45,857 nt of DNA from Candidatus Heimdallarchaeota archaeon LC_2 (lineage in GTDB: Archaea; Asgardarchaeota; Heimdallarchaeia; Heimdallarchaeales; Kariarchaeaceae): assembly GCA_001940725.1 (NCBI GenBank), contig MDVR01000026.1, positions 34,472-80,328 of the forward strand. Reading direction: 5' to 3'. Both the position numbers and the translations under genes were made by a program. The notes under the pieces were generated by a model. It ran no database searches. It saw only the letters and a list, made by a program, of their open reading frames with translations, and was not told where the DNA came from. Position 1 is the stretch's first letter. Each line of letters starts with the position of its first letter. Shown here piece after piece: positions 8,202 to 16,627 of this stretch.

Positions 8202-9518
8202 ATGGAAGATCTCGTTATTCGAGCTCGATGGTTGTATACAGAAGGTAAAATGTTAAAAAATCAGCAAGTTGTTGTAGAAAATGGATTAATAACATATACA
8301 GGATCTCAAAACGGATCTGAAATTCCAACTGGTGCAGAGATTAAAGATTATAAAAAGGGTTTAATAATTCCACCTTTCATAAATGCTCATACCCATATAT
8401 CAGAGACACTTATTCGTGGGATTTGTGATGATGCTGACCTCCATGAATGGTTATATGAACATGTATGGAAAGTAGAGCCAAAAATGAAACCTAACGATGC
8501 AATAATTGGAGCACAATTAGGGGCAGCTGAAATGATTGCATCCGGAACAATAGGATTTGTAGATCAATATTTTTATTCTGATCAAATAGCTCAAGTAGTG
8601 CAAGATGTTGGAATGAAGGCTTTATTATGTCCTTCAATTTTTGAAGGTAATCCTGAAACAAACGATATTGAAAGTTCATACAGAAAAAATGTTGAAGTTC
8701 TGGAAAAATGGCATAAAAAGGATAATCGGATTTTCATTGGATTGGGGCCTCATGCACCATATACCGTCTCAGATGAATATTACTTGAAGATTTATGATAA
8801 GGCAAAAGAGCACAATACTAAAATACATACTCATTTGAATGAAACTCAAAGAGAAGTTAAGGAATCGCACCAACAATTTGGACTTTCACCAATTGAAAAA
8901 ATGGATAAATTAGGTGTTTTGGATCATATTATCGCAGCTCATTGTGTCCATGTTTCTGATAATGATAAATTATTGTTAAAATCAAATAATGTTAGTGTTT
9001 TACACTGCATTCAATCAAATCTTAAGGTAGCAGCGGGTGTTGCAGACATACCTGACTTTCTCAAGAGAAATATTAATGTCTGTCTTGGAACTGACGGAAA
9101 TGCATCCAACAATAATCTAGAAATGTTAGAAGAAGTTAGATTAACTGCATTAATTCATAAAGGATTACATTATAATCCAAAATTAATTAGGACCGAAACT
9201 GCGTTGAAAATGGCAACAGAAAACTCTGCAAAATTATTTCCAGAGGGGATCTTTTCAGGAAAAATTCGTGTCAGCGATAATGCAGATATATTAGTTGTTG
9301 ATTTGAATAAACTTCATACAACTCCAGTAATCAATCCACTAAGTAATTGGATCTATTCTGGTAATAATCAAAACGTAGCTCTAACTATAAGCAATGGTAA
9401 AATTCTATACGATGAAGGAAAATTCACTACTCTAAATATTGACGAAATAATGGATCAAGCTCAACAATCCACAAATCGAATGATGGATGATGCAGATTAC
9501 ACTTCTCGTACTTTATGA
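8202..9518 (+). CDS. amidohydrolase, MTA/SAH deaminase-like
   Basis: A 438-residue metal-dependent amidohydrolase of the TIM-barrel type. Metal and catalytic residues are visible: H63 and H65 (NAHTHIS), H211 (THLNE), H247 (AAHCVH) and D298 (GTDGNASNN). The RGICDDADLHEWL loop after HTH is characteristic of the 5'-methylthioadenosine/S-adenosylhomocysteine/5'-deoxyadenosine deaminase group, and GPHAPYTVS is also typical. It probably deaminates adenosine-like by-products of SAM metabolism, which fits the presence of a radical SAM enzyme nearby. Other aminohydrolases such as guanine deaminase or chlorohydrolase relatives share the frame, so the substrate is tentative. A TATA-like TTATAAAA lies near 8150. 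Confidence 0.78.
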   Translation: MEDLVIRARWLYTEGKMLKNQQVVVENGLITYTGSQNGSEIPTGAEIKDYKKGLIIPPFINAHTHISETLIRGICDDADLHEWLYEHVWKVEPKMKPNDAIIGAQLGAAEMIASGTIGFVDQYFYSDQIAQVVQDVGMKALLCPSIFEGNPETNDIESSYRKNVEVLEKWHKKDNRIFIGLGPHAPYTVSDEYYLKIYDKAKEHNTKIHTHLNETQREVKESHQQFGLSPIEKMDKLGVLDHIIAAHCVHVSDNDKLLLKSNNVSVLHCIQSNLKVAAGVADIPDFLKRNINVCLGTDGNASNNNLEMLEEVRLTALIHKGLHYNPKLIRTETALKMATENSAKLFPEGIFSGKIRVSDNADILVVDLNKLHTTPVINPLSNWIYSGNNQNVALTISNGKILYDEGKFTTLNIDEIMDQAQQSTNRMMDDADYTSRTL

Positions 9519-9652
9519 GTTCTTTAAATTAATTCGTTCACATTCAATTAATCAATAATCAAGGTTAAATTGAGTTTATTTTACCTAAGAAGTACTGGAA
9601 ATTTATAAAACCTTTACTTCAAATATAACTTAGATATATAATTGGGGATAAT

Positions 9653-10537
9653 ATGATACGAAACACTAACCTCTCGAGCTTAAAATATAAACGAGTTATA
9701 GATTCTGATGGAAATGACATTGGGACAATTAAGGATGCAGTAATTAACATGAATTCTTTAGAGTTACGTGGATTTGTGATTCATGGTTCTAGATTAGAAG
9801 AGTTGATGGAAACTCTCAAGTTAAGAGCTGATGTTGATCCCCTTTTGTCCAATGACTTTATTGAAAATTTTGACACCAATCAGATCACTTTGAATGTAAA
9901 CAAGGAAAAATTATCAAATGCGATGGCTCAAGGTGAAATCAAAGAAGATGAAATTTTATTTTCCCAACTTCGAAAAATTCCAGTATTTAGTAAACAAAAT
10001 CGAAAAGTCGGGATATTCTCAGATATTTTCTTTGATAGTCAAGGGTTATCATCTTACAGTCTTGGAGGTCAGGTATTTCAAAAAATACTTTGTGATAATA
10101 ATTGTTCTAAAACTTTAAATTATGTGGTTAACAGCTCTTTACTAACCAAAACAAATGCAGGATATGAGATTAATAGAGATATTCATGATTTAGAAAAACA
10201 CATGAAACTAAATCTTACAAATGCAGTTCGCGATATATTAATAGAATCAGAAAAAGATGGGATCATCACTGAAGATGAAAAAAATTTAATTTCAGCAGTT
10301 AAGATTGATGTCATAAATTATCAGCATGCAATAAATTTAGCTCAGGAAGATAATATAATTACAAAAGAAGAACAAATGGTACTTGATTCTATAAAAACAC
10401 AAATCCTGGAAAATGTGATCTCTGTTGCAAAAAAAGATGATAATATAACGGATGAAGAAATTCTTCTAATAAGGAAACTAGCATCATATATGTCAAACAG
10501 GAAGGAAGAATTATTTTGGAACATATTTGGCCCTTAA
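9653..10537 (+). CDS. tandem PRC-barrel protein with EF-hand-like repeats
   Basis: 294 residues. The N-terminal part holds two PRC-barrel-like units (about 5-80, VIDSDGNDIGTIKDAVINMN; about 100-175, VFSKQNRKVGIFSDIFFDSQG), which in archaea are small beta-barrels found in RNA- or division-related proteins. The C-terminal 100 residues are helical, with three evenly spaced short motifs: ESEKDGIITEDE, AQEDNIITKEE and AKKDDNITDEE. The first matches the EF-hand loop pattern at positions 1, 3, 5, 6, 8 and 12; the others are degenerate. A TerB-like helical domain is another possible reading. An upstream ATTTATAAAAC near 9600 is a plausible TATA box. The function is unknown. Confidence 0.65.
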   Translation: MIRNTNLSSLKYKRVIDSDGNDIGTIKDAVINMNSLELRGFVIHGSRLEELMETLKLRADVDPLLSNDFIENFDTNQITLNVNKEKLSNAMAQGEIKEDEILFSQLRKIPVFSKQNRKVGIFSDIFFDSQGLSSYSLGGQVFQKILCDNNCSKTLNYVVNSSLLTKTNAGYEINRDIHDLEKHMKLNLTNAVRDILIESEKDGIITEDEKNLISAVKIDVINYQHAINLAQEDNIITKEEQMVLDSIKTQILENVISVAKKDDNITDEEILLIRKLASYMSNRKEELFWNIFGP

Positions 10538-10628
10538 AGTTTAAAGTTTAATAACATCTCAATAATTAGTTTTTAATGCACTGGTCTAATATTTTAAAAA
10601 GGAATGAGTGAAGGTTATTATATAGCAA

Positions 10629-12017
10629 ATGAAAACTGTCAAATTTTATTTGGATTGCCTTTCTGCGGCTTCATATATCGTATCTAGTCATGGGGAAGCT
10701 GTGGTGATTGATCCACAAAGGGATATCGAAATTTATATATCTTTTTTGAGAGAAAATAAATTGAAGTTGAAATACGTTTTAGAAACTCACCTACATGCGG
10801 ATTTTGTTTCTGGACATTTGGAGTTAGCAAGAGAAACTAATTCTCAAATAGTTTTTGGAGAAAAAGCTGATGCAGAATTTGATCACATCGCAGTTAAAGA
10901 TAATCATATACTAAACTTTGGAAATGTAGAAATTAAGATTATTGAAACTCCGGGTCATACTCCAGAGGGTGTATGCTATATAATGAAGGATCTGAGACAT
11001 CCAAATAATGAATTATCAGTTTTTACTGGAGATACACTATTTGCTGGTGATGTTGGAAGACCGGATTTGATGGATGGGACCCTATCTAAAGAGATTCTTG
11101 CAAAAATGTTGTATGAATCTTTACACAATAAATTGATGGTTTTGCCTGATAATACGAAAGTTTATCCCGCTCATGGTGCTGGTTCATCTTGTGGCCGATC
11201 ACTAACAGATGTAGAATACACGACAATTGGGCTTGAAAAACAAACGAACTATGCTTTGCAATCTATGAGTGTTGAAGAATTTACTAAGCAAGTTACTACA
11301 GACCAACCCCTCCCACCAAAATATTTTTCATTAAGTGCGCAACTCAATCGAAAAGGTTTACAAAATATTGACAATATTTTGAATAAACTTCAATCTTTTT
11401 CGGCAGAAGAATTATCACAATTAAGTCAATTAGATGATATTACAATAATCGATGTACGAGATCCTGAGCTATATTCGAAATATTATATTCCAAATTCAAT
11501 AAATATTGGTTTGGATGGTAGATATGCAGAATGGCTTGGAAGTATAACTAGTCCAGATCACAGAATCATAATAATTGCAGATCCTGGTTCAGAGAGGGAA
11601 GCTGCAATTCGCGCAGCTCGAGTTGGTTTTGATAAAGTAATTGGCTATCTTGAAGGTGGTATCGCAGGTTGGATTAATGCAAATCGGGACACTGTCAATT
11701 TTAGAAGAATCGATCCAGAGGAGGTTCTATCTTATATAGAAAGAGATAATGCTACAATACTTCTTGATGTAAGAAGACCAACTGAATTCAGTATTTCTCA
11801 TTTACCTCATGCAATAAATATCCCTTTAAGTTTATTAGAATCAAATCTAGACAAGCTTGATAAAAATAAGAAATATGTCGTTCACTGCGCAGGGGGCTAT
11901 CGATCCGTTATTGCAAGTAGTATCTTAAAGAGAAATGGTTATGAAGACGTGATTGATATCCGTGGAGGATATGATGCGATCCTTGAAAAATCTATAAAGA
12001 TTCCTCATATTCATTAA
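10629..12017 (+). CDS. ETHE1-like persulfide dioxygenase with two rhodanese domains
   Basis: 462 residues with three domains. Residues 1-240 form a metallo-beta-lactamase fold with H54, H56, D58, H63, H110, D135 and H182. In ETHE1/persulfide dioxygenases the iron is held by a His-His-Asp set within these motifs (THLHAD, PGHTPEG, TGDTLFAGDVGR). A first rhodanese-like domain (about 265-350) has Asp318 where the active-site cysteine would be, so it is probably non-catalytic. The second (about 363-455) has C420 in HCAGGYRS and should be able to carry a persulfide. The likely role is oxidation or transfer of sulfane sulfur (glutathione-like or protein persulfides). Similar fused proteins are common in bacteria and some archaea. 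Confidence 0.85.
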   Translation: MKTVKFYLDCLSAASYIVSSHGEAVVIDPQRDIEIYISFLRENKLKLKYVLETHLHADFVSGHLELARETNSQIVFGEKADAEFDHIAVKDNHILNFGNVEIKIIETPGHTPEGVCYIMKDLRHPNNELSVFTGDTLFAGDVGRPDLMDGTLSKEILAKMLYESLHNKLMVLPDNTKVYPAHGAGSSCGRSLTDVEYTTIGLEKQTNYALQSMSVEEFTKQVTTDQPLPPKYFSLSAQLNRKGLQNIDNILNKLQSFSAEELSQLSQLDDITIIDVRDPELYSKYYIPNSINIGLDGRYAEWLGSITSPDHRIIIIADPGSEREAAIRAARVGFDKVIGYLEGGIAGWINANRDTVNFRRIDPEEVLSYIERDNATILLDVRRPTEFSISHLPHAINIPLSLLESNLDKLDKNKKYVVHCAGGYRSVIASSILKRNGYEDVIDIRGGYDAILEKSIKIPHIH

Positions 12018-12060
12018 TTATAGTCCTAAACTTTTTGATTGTTCAAATCTAATACAATTT

Positions 12061-12663
12061 GTGGTTGATCCCACGAACTTATCATATGATAATATACTTT
12101 CAATTTTAAATAAGATTGGAAAATCAGAACACTTTGATAAAATTATTCAGAGTTATCGAACTATAATCAAAAAAAATCACATTTATAGTCTTGATCTAAT
12201 TGGTTTACGAATCCAAAAGCTCCCAGCTGGGATTTTTGATGAATTTAAAAATTTAACACATTTATATTTAGCTTGGAATAATTTGAAAGAGTTACCCCCT
12301 AACATATTTAATAAGTTAGGAAATTTAGTTCATCTTGATCTTAGGGGATCTGGATTAAGTATTGTACATGAAGTTCTGTTCAATAATTTAAAGAGATTAC
12401 AAAGGCTTGAGCTGAATGATAATAATTTAGTAAATTTGCCCGATCATGTATTCGATAATTTAATATCTCTTCGCGAATTGAATCTTAGTAACAACAAAAT
12501 TAAATCATTACATCCTCCAATTTTTGACAATCTAGCAAATTTAGAACACTTATATCTATATTTTAATCCCTTACCTGAAGAAATCAGTTTTGGAAATTAT
12601 TACGATCGAGAAACAGTAATAGAAGTATTGGATTTATTAAAAACTACTTTTTCTAAAATATGA
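12061..12663 (+). CDS. leucine-rich repeat protein
   Basis: 200 residues with about five leucine-rich repeats of 24 residues (consensus LxxLxxLxLxxNxLxxLPxxxFdxL) from roughly residue 45 to 175, after a helical head. Repeats such as LTHLYLAWNNLKELPPNIF and LRELNLSNNKIKSL are regular, and there is no signal peptide, so it is likely a cytoplasmic protein-protein interaction module. LRR proteins are widespread in Asgard archaea and eukaryotes and sporadic elsewhere. It starts with GTG 43 bases after the rhodanese gene and may be cotranscribed with it. The binding partner is unknown. Confidence 0.78.
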   Translation: MVDPTNLSYDNILSILNKIGKSEHFDKIIQSYRTIIKKNHIYSLDLIGLRIQKLPAGIFDEFKNLTHLYLAWNNLKELPPNIFNKLGNLVHLDLRGSGLSIVHEVLFNNLKRLQRLELNDNNLVNLPDHVFDNLISLRELNLSNNKIKSLHPPIFDNLANLEHLYLYFNPLPEEISFGNYYDRETVIEVLDLLKTTFSKI

Positions 12664-12758
12664 CAAAGTAATCAATATATCGTCAATAAAATAATGATTT
12701 ATTAGTTCTCGACTTGCAATGTAACCTATACCTTTTTTTTAATCGCTTAGTACTTCCG

Positions 12759-12766
12759 TTTAAATA
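12759..12766 (+). promoter_or_regulatory. TATA box of the MinD/longin operon
   Basis: TTTAAATA centred about 32 bases before the ATG at 12795, preceded by CCG. This would give a leader of only a few bases, and it supports the ATG at 12795 over the upstream in-frame TTG/ATG-like starts. Confidence 0.5.
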
Positions 12767-12794
12767 CCAATTATTAATAATAAATGGTGAACTA

Positions 12795-13646
12795 ATGGCT
12801 AAATCATATACAATTCATTCGCATAAAGGTGGCGCTGGAAAAACGATGCTTGCGATAAACATGGCTGCGTATCTTGCCAAAATGGGAAAAAGAGTGGTAG
12901 TACTAGATTTGGATCTTAATGCTCCAAGTTTACAGACATACGCTCCAAATAGAGAAGAATCAACAATCAATGAAATATTTCTAAACAATGCAGATCCCGA
13001 AAAAGTTATCTTCGACGCAACTTATCTTATTGGCGATGTCCCTGGTAAGCTATTTTTGGGTTTGGCTGATATTAATGGTGACGTGATTTCACAAATGGGA
13101 CAACGGAGTAAAGATGATCTGTTAAAAGATTTGTATATTTTAATGGGGTTAATTAGAAATAAACTTCCTAATGAACCGTGGTATGCAGATTATATTTTAG
13201 TTGATACACCTCCGGGTTTATCTACCCTTTCAATAAATGGTGTTGCGGCGACTGAGGAGCTCATTCTTATGCTAAAAATTGTAAATGCAGATATTGAAGG
13301 AACCAGACATTTCTTGAAGACAATTCATAAAGCTCTAAGGCCCACAACCCACTTGATTGTAAATCAAATTCCAATACAATTTATTGAGGACGATGGAAAG
13401 CAAAAAACAGATGAGCTCTTAGAAAAGAGGATTGTAGGTCCAATTGGAAGATCAAATATTAAATTTTCTGGTGTCATATCAACCAATGAAATGTTAATCA
13501 ACAAAGAATTGAATTATGCATTTCAAGCTTTCACTAATGCCATGGATATAGTTAGAAGACCAATTCACTTAATGGATGAGGAAAATATAGAATTCTCAAA
13601 AAATTTTAAAGAAATAATAAATTCAATTATGGGTGACTTTCGTTGA
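12795..13646 (+). CDS. MinD/ParA-like ATPase
   Basis: A 283-residue SIMIBI-class P-loop ATPase. The deviant Walker A motif KGGAGKT spans residues 11-17 with both lysines (K11, K16) expected in MinD/ParA/Get3 proteins. VVVLDLDLNAPSL (about 37-49) is the Walker A-prime/switch I region, and ILVDTPPGLS is switch II. An amphipathic C-terminal tail (residues about 265-283) could bind a membrane, as in MinD. The ORF is open 27 codons upstream, but the TATA box and the GGTGA motif just before ATG 12795 fix this start. It overlaps the longin/wHTH gene by four bases, so that protein is its likely partner or effector. Confidence 0.85.
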   Translation: MAKSYTIHSHKGGAGKTMLAINMAAYLAKMGKRVVVLDLDLNAPSLQTYAPNREESTINEIFLNNADPEKVIFDATYLIGDVPGKLFLGLADINGDVISQMGQRSKDDLLKDLYILMGLIRNKLPNEPWYADYILVDTPPGLSTLSINGVAATEELILMLKIVNADIEGTRHFLKTIHKALRPTTHLIVNQIPIQFIEDDGKQKTDELLEKRIVGPIGRSNIKFSGVISTNEMLINKELNYAFQAFTNAMDIVRRPIHLMDEENIEFSKNFKEIINSIMGDFR

Positions 13647-14257
13647 GAATATTTGCAGTTTATGTAATTAATGAAAATGGCTTATGCCTCTATCATCAAT
13701 CATTTACTGCCGATGCACCCCCGTATTCACTCATAACTGGATTATTAACTGCAATGCAAAATTTTGTCCTTGAGGTAACAGGAAGCTATCCTACTGACTT
13801 ATCTGCGGGTGGTTTCACATTTCACATGGAAAAATATGGTCCGTTAACAATAGTTCTTACTACATCTAATCAAAAAACTCCTATTCCAACTCTGGGCGAT
13901 TTAGGAATCCGTTTTCTAAGTCGATTTGGTGAAAAGGTAGAAAAGTGGAAAGGGAAGGTTTCTGATTTTCAGTCATTTGATTCTGACATTAAAGATATTT
14001 TAGGGGAGAGTCAAATCCAACCCCGTCTTGATCCAAAGTCACCATTGACTGCTTTAGTTCTTTTATCAATCCATCCAGATCTCCAAGATGTCGCACAAGC
14101 GATTATTCGTATTACTGAAGCATCTTCTCATGAAATATCAAAACTTACAGGACAAAATGAATATATAATTAGGCTGCAATGTGAAGAATTGGTAAAATTG
14201 GGTCATGTTGGAAGAATACATAGTGATGTTGATGAATTTATATATTTCACAAGGTAA
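13643..14257 (+). CDS. longin-like domain protein with C-terminal winged helix
   Basis: 204 residues. The N-terminal 125 residues have the pattern of the longin/SRX fold: strands RIFAVYVINENGLCLYHQSF, a long helix SLITGLLTAMQNFVLEVTG, strands FTFHMEKYGPLTIVLTT, then helices IRFLSRFGEKVEKWKGK and FDSDIKDILG. Residues 130-204 read as a winged helix (DVAQAIIRITEASSHEISKL, IRLQCEELVKLGHVGRI). Longin domains serve in eukaryotic SNAREs, Sec22, SRP-receptor alpha and GTPase exchange factors, and related ones are enriched in Asgard archaea. The TTG start overlaps the MinD-like stop (TTGA), so translation is probably coupled. The combination suggests an adaptor between the ATPase and DNA or a membrane protein. 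The longin call is by pattern, not by search. Confidence 0.65.
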   Translation: MRIFAVYVINENGLCLYHQSFTADAPPYSLITGLLTAMQNFVLEVTGSYPTDLSAGGFTFHMEKYGPLTIVLTTSNQKTPIPTLGDLGIRFLSRFGEKVEKWKGKVSDFQSFDSDIKDILGESQIQPRLDPKSPLTALVLLSIHPDLQDVAQAIIRITEASSHEISKLTGQNEYIIRLQCEELVKLGHVGRIHSDVDEFIYFTR

Positions 14258-14297
14258 TCATCACTAGTATTGAAAATAATTAATTTAGAGTAAACTG

Positions 14298-14927
14298 GTG
14301 ATAATCATAAGTAATTTCATACTTGATTTTTTTTCAACAATTGGAATATTAGTCTTAGCTGAATTCGCAGACAAGACCAATTTGGTAGCCTTATCCTTGA
14401 TGATTAAGACTCAAAAACCATTCTCCGTTGCATTTGGTGGGATGATTGGGATTGCCATTGTGACATTATTTGGAGTAATAGTAGGTGTTCTTATTGGTGA
14501 TTCGTTGCCTTTAAGATTTGTTCCCATTGTTGCAGGGTCTGTATTTATTTGGATTGGATTAAGTGAACTACTTGAGAACAATGATGAATCAGAAAAAGAA
14601 TCAGAAAGTGAATTAAAATCAAAAGAAATGCAAGTCACAAGAAAATCTGATATAATTATAAATAGCTTCATTTTGATTGGGTTGGCGGAATTTGGAGATA
14701 AAAGCCAAATTTTTGTTATTACAAGAGCCATAGAGGGGGACCCTCTTGCTATATTATTAGGTGCAATCATTGGAATGGGGATTGTAATGTTTGCCACAGC
14801 ATATTTTGGTGAAATTCTAATAGAAAAATTACCCGAAGAACAAATTCATAAATATGCACATTATGGATTTGTTATTGCAGGTTTTCTCATTTTAGGGTCA
14901 GGGATTTACAATTTTATTTTAACGTGA
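14298..14927 (+). CDS. TMEM165/GDT1 family cation transporter
   Basis: 209 residues with about six to seven membrane helices in two repeats. Each repeat carries the family E-x-[GA]-D-K-[TS] motif: AEFADKTN at residues 21-28 and AEFGDKSQ at 130-137. An acidic, Ser/Lys-rich loop joins the halves. Relatives (UPF0016; GDT1, TMEM165, MneA) transport Mn2+ or Ca2+ against protons. The first motif has Ala instead of Gly. It starts with GTG, 40 bases after the longin gene on the same strand, but no functional link is obvious. Confidence 0.88.
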   Translation: MIIISNFILDFFSTIGILVLAEFADKTNLVALSLMIKTQKPFSVAFGGMIGIAIVTLFGVIVGVLIGDSLPLRFVPIVAGSVFIWIGLSELLENNDESEKESESELKSKEMQVTRKSDIIINSFILIGLAEFGDKSQIFVITRAIEGDPLAILLGAIIGMGIVMFATAYFGEILIEKLPEEQIHKYAHYGFVIAGFLILGSGIYNFILT

Positions 14928-15108
14928 TCCGGATAGATTCACAACAATTTACAGGAAGTGTTCACAAAATGGTTTATAATTTAGTAAATTTACTCTGTTT
15001 TCTGTGGGATCTCCATCAGTCAATAATTAGTCAGTTGTATATTAATTATTGGAAACTCGAGTTATCAAAACTAAATAAAGTTATAAAGAAAGGTCTAATA
15101 CAAGAGAC

Positions 15109-16611
15109 ATGGAGCCCTCTTCTAATAAGAATGCAGTAACATCTATTGATCATTCCAAGATTTCACATTATAAAAGAAACATATTTGCGTGGTCTTTGTA
15201 TGATCTAGCTAACACAATATATAGTATGGGGGTTGTGTCATTGATGATTTTGCCATTGATCGCAATTCTAGCGATAAGTAATGAAGTGGGGGTCGCTCCT
15301 TCTGAGATTATTGATGGTACACTGGATGTGTCAAAAGATGATTTCAAAGATGGTTTCAATCGCGCTAATCTTTTATTTGGTATTATTGTTTTTATTGGCA
15401 GTGTTCTTATGGCAATAATTTCTCCTCTACTCGGAGCATTCGCGGATCAACTTACTAAGAGAAAATATTTTCTCAGTATTGTGACAATTTTTTGTTTAAC
15501 ATTTATCTATCTCCTTGCTGCTCGATTAACCATTTTTTGGGTGCTAGGGTTCTTTCTGTTAGCAAATATAGCGTATCAAACTGGACTTGTAATTTATGAT
15601 TCCATGCTTCCTTTTATTGCTAAACCAAATGATGTCTCAAAAGCAGGTGGATTTGGAATTGCTTTCGGGTATTTTGGATCGTTCATTGCTATAGGAATTG
15701 CATTCGTGATGGCAGGAGATGGAGATATGTTCATACTGTCAGAAGATGATTTACAAATAAGTCTCGGAATTATTCCTGATTATTTTCCTATTGTTGCTTT
15801 ATTCTTTTTCCTTTTTGGATTGCCATTATTATTTGTACAAGAGGCAAGGACCAGCAGAGCGAAGCGTGGTTTCAGAGAAACATCGAGTGAAACTGTAAAA
15901 ACGCTAAAAGTAACTGCGCGAGAGATAGTTAACTATGATGATACAAAATATTTTTTGATCGGATGGTTACTTTTCGTTGACACAGCTAATACAATCATAG
16001 CATTTATGTCAATCATTATTACAGTTGGACTAGGACTTGAATCAGAAATGGTATTTACTGTGTTGGGGATAGGTATTGCGAGTGCTGTCATTTTTACATA
16101 TCCCGTCGGTTATTTAGGTGACAGAATTGGACCAAAGAAGAATTTCTACCTCGTTGGATCTCTATGGTTACTCGCTATAATAATTGGGGTTCTTACTAAT
16201 ATTACATTATTAGGTACAAAAACTCCAGAATATCTCGCATTATTCGTTGGGCTTGTCGTAGGTCCTGCACTAGGCGGAACCTGGGTTGCACAAAGACAAA
16301 TGATAATTCAATTGGCACCAGTGGATCGAACCAGTAATTATTTTGGATTTGCGAATGTTTTCGGAAGGATTTCCTCGGCATTTGGACCATTTGTTTGGTT
16401 CATTGCTATATTCATAATGACAGAATTGATTGGGTTTAGTACTTCTGGATCAATAAGACTTACGATGCTTCTGTTAGGAGTAATTCTTATCTATGGATTA
16501 ACTTTAATTTCTAAAGTTACGGATGTACATAAAAATTACTTAGAAGGTTCACGACATGTGGGAAACGGGGTTTGGAAAGATAAAGATGGAGAAATAATTT
16601 CCCTTAAATGA
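15109..16611 (+). CDS. MFS transporter, UMF1/Atg22-like
   Basis: 500 residues with about 12 hydrophobic segments. FAWSLYDLANTIYSMG near residue 30 matches the W-x-L-Y-D-x-A-N signature of the UMF1 (unknown major facilitator)/Atg22-like group, and TPEYLALFVGLVVG then PALGGTWVAQRQ lies in the later half. An acidic insert (about 66-85) separates helices 1 and 2. Atg22 exports amino acids from the yeast vacuole; the archaeal substrate is unknown. A TATA-like GTTATAAAG lies about 30 bases upstream. The 181-base gap before it shows no convincing gene. Confidence 0.85.
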   Translation: MEPSSNKNAVTSIDHSKISHYKRNIFAWSLYDLANTIYSMGVVSLMILPLIAILAISNEVGVAPSEIIDGTLDVSKDDFKDGFNRANLLFGIIVFIGSVLMAIISPLLGAFADQLTKRKYFLSIVTIFCLTFIYLLAARLTIFWVLGFFLLANIAYQTGLVIYDSMLPFIAKPNDVSKAGGFGIAFGYFGSFIAIGIAFVMAGDGDMFILSEDDLQISLGIIPDYFPIVALFFFLFGLPLLFVQEARTSRAKRGFRETSSETVKTLKVTAREIVNYDDTKYFLIGWLLFVDTANTIIAFMSIIITVGLGLESEMVFTVLGIGIASAVIFTYPVGYLGDRIGPKKNFYLVGSLWLLAIIIGVLTNITLLGTKTPEYLALFVGLVVGPALGGTWVAQRQMIIQLAPVDRTSNYFGFANVFGRISSAFGPFVWFIAIFIMTELIGFSTSGSIRLTMLLLGVILIYGLTLISKVTDVHKNYLEGSRHVGNGVWKDKDGEIISLK

Positions 16612-16627
16612 AATATAAGAAATAAAT

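Noticed and set aside
14924..15139. 71-codon frame overlapping the GDT1 stop and the UMF1 start
   Set aside because: It overlaps both neighbours, contains no domain and spans the likely promoter of the transporter gene.
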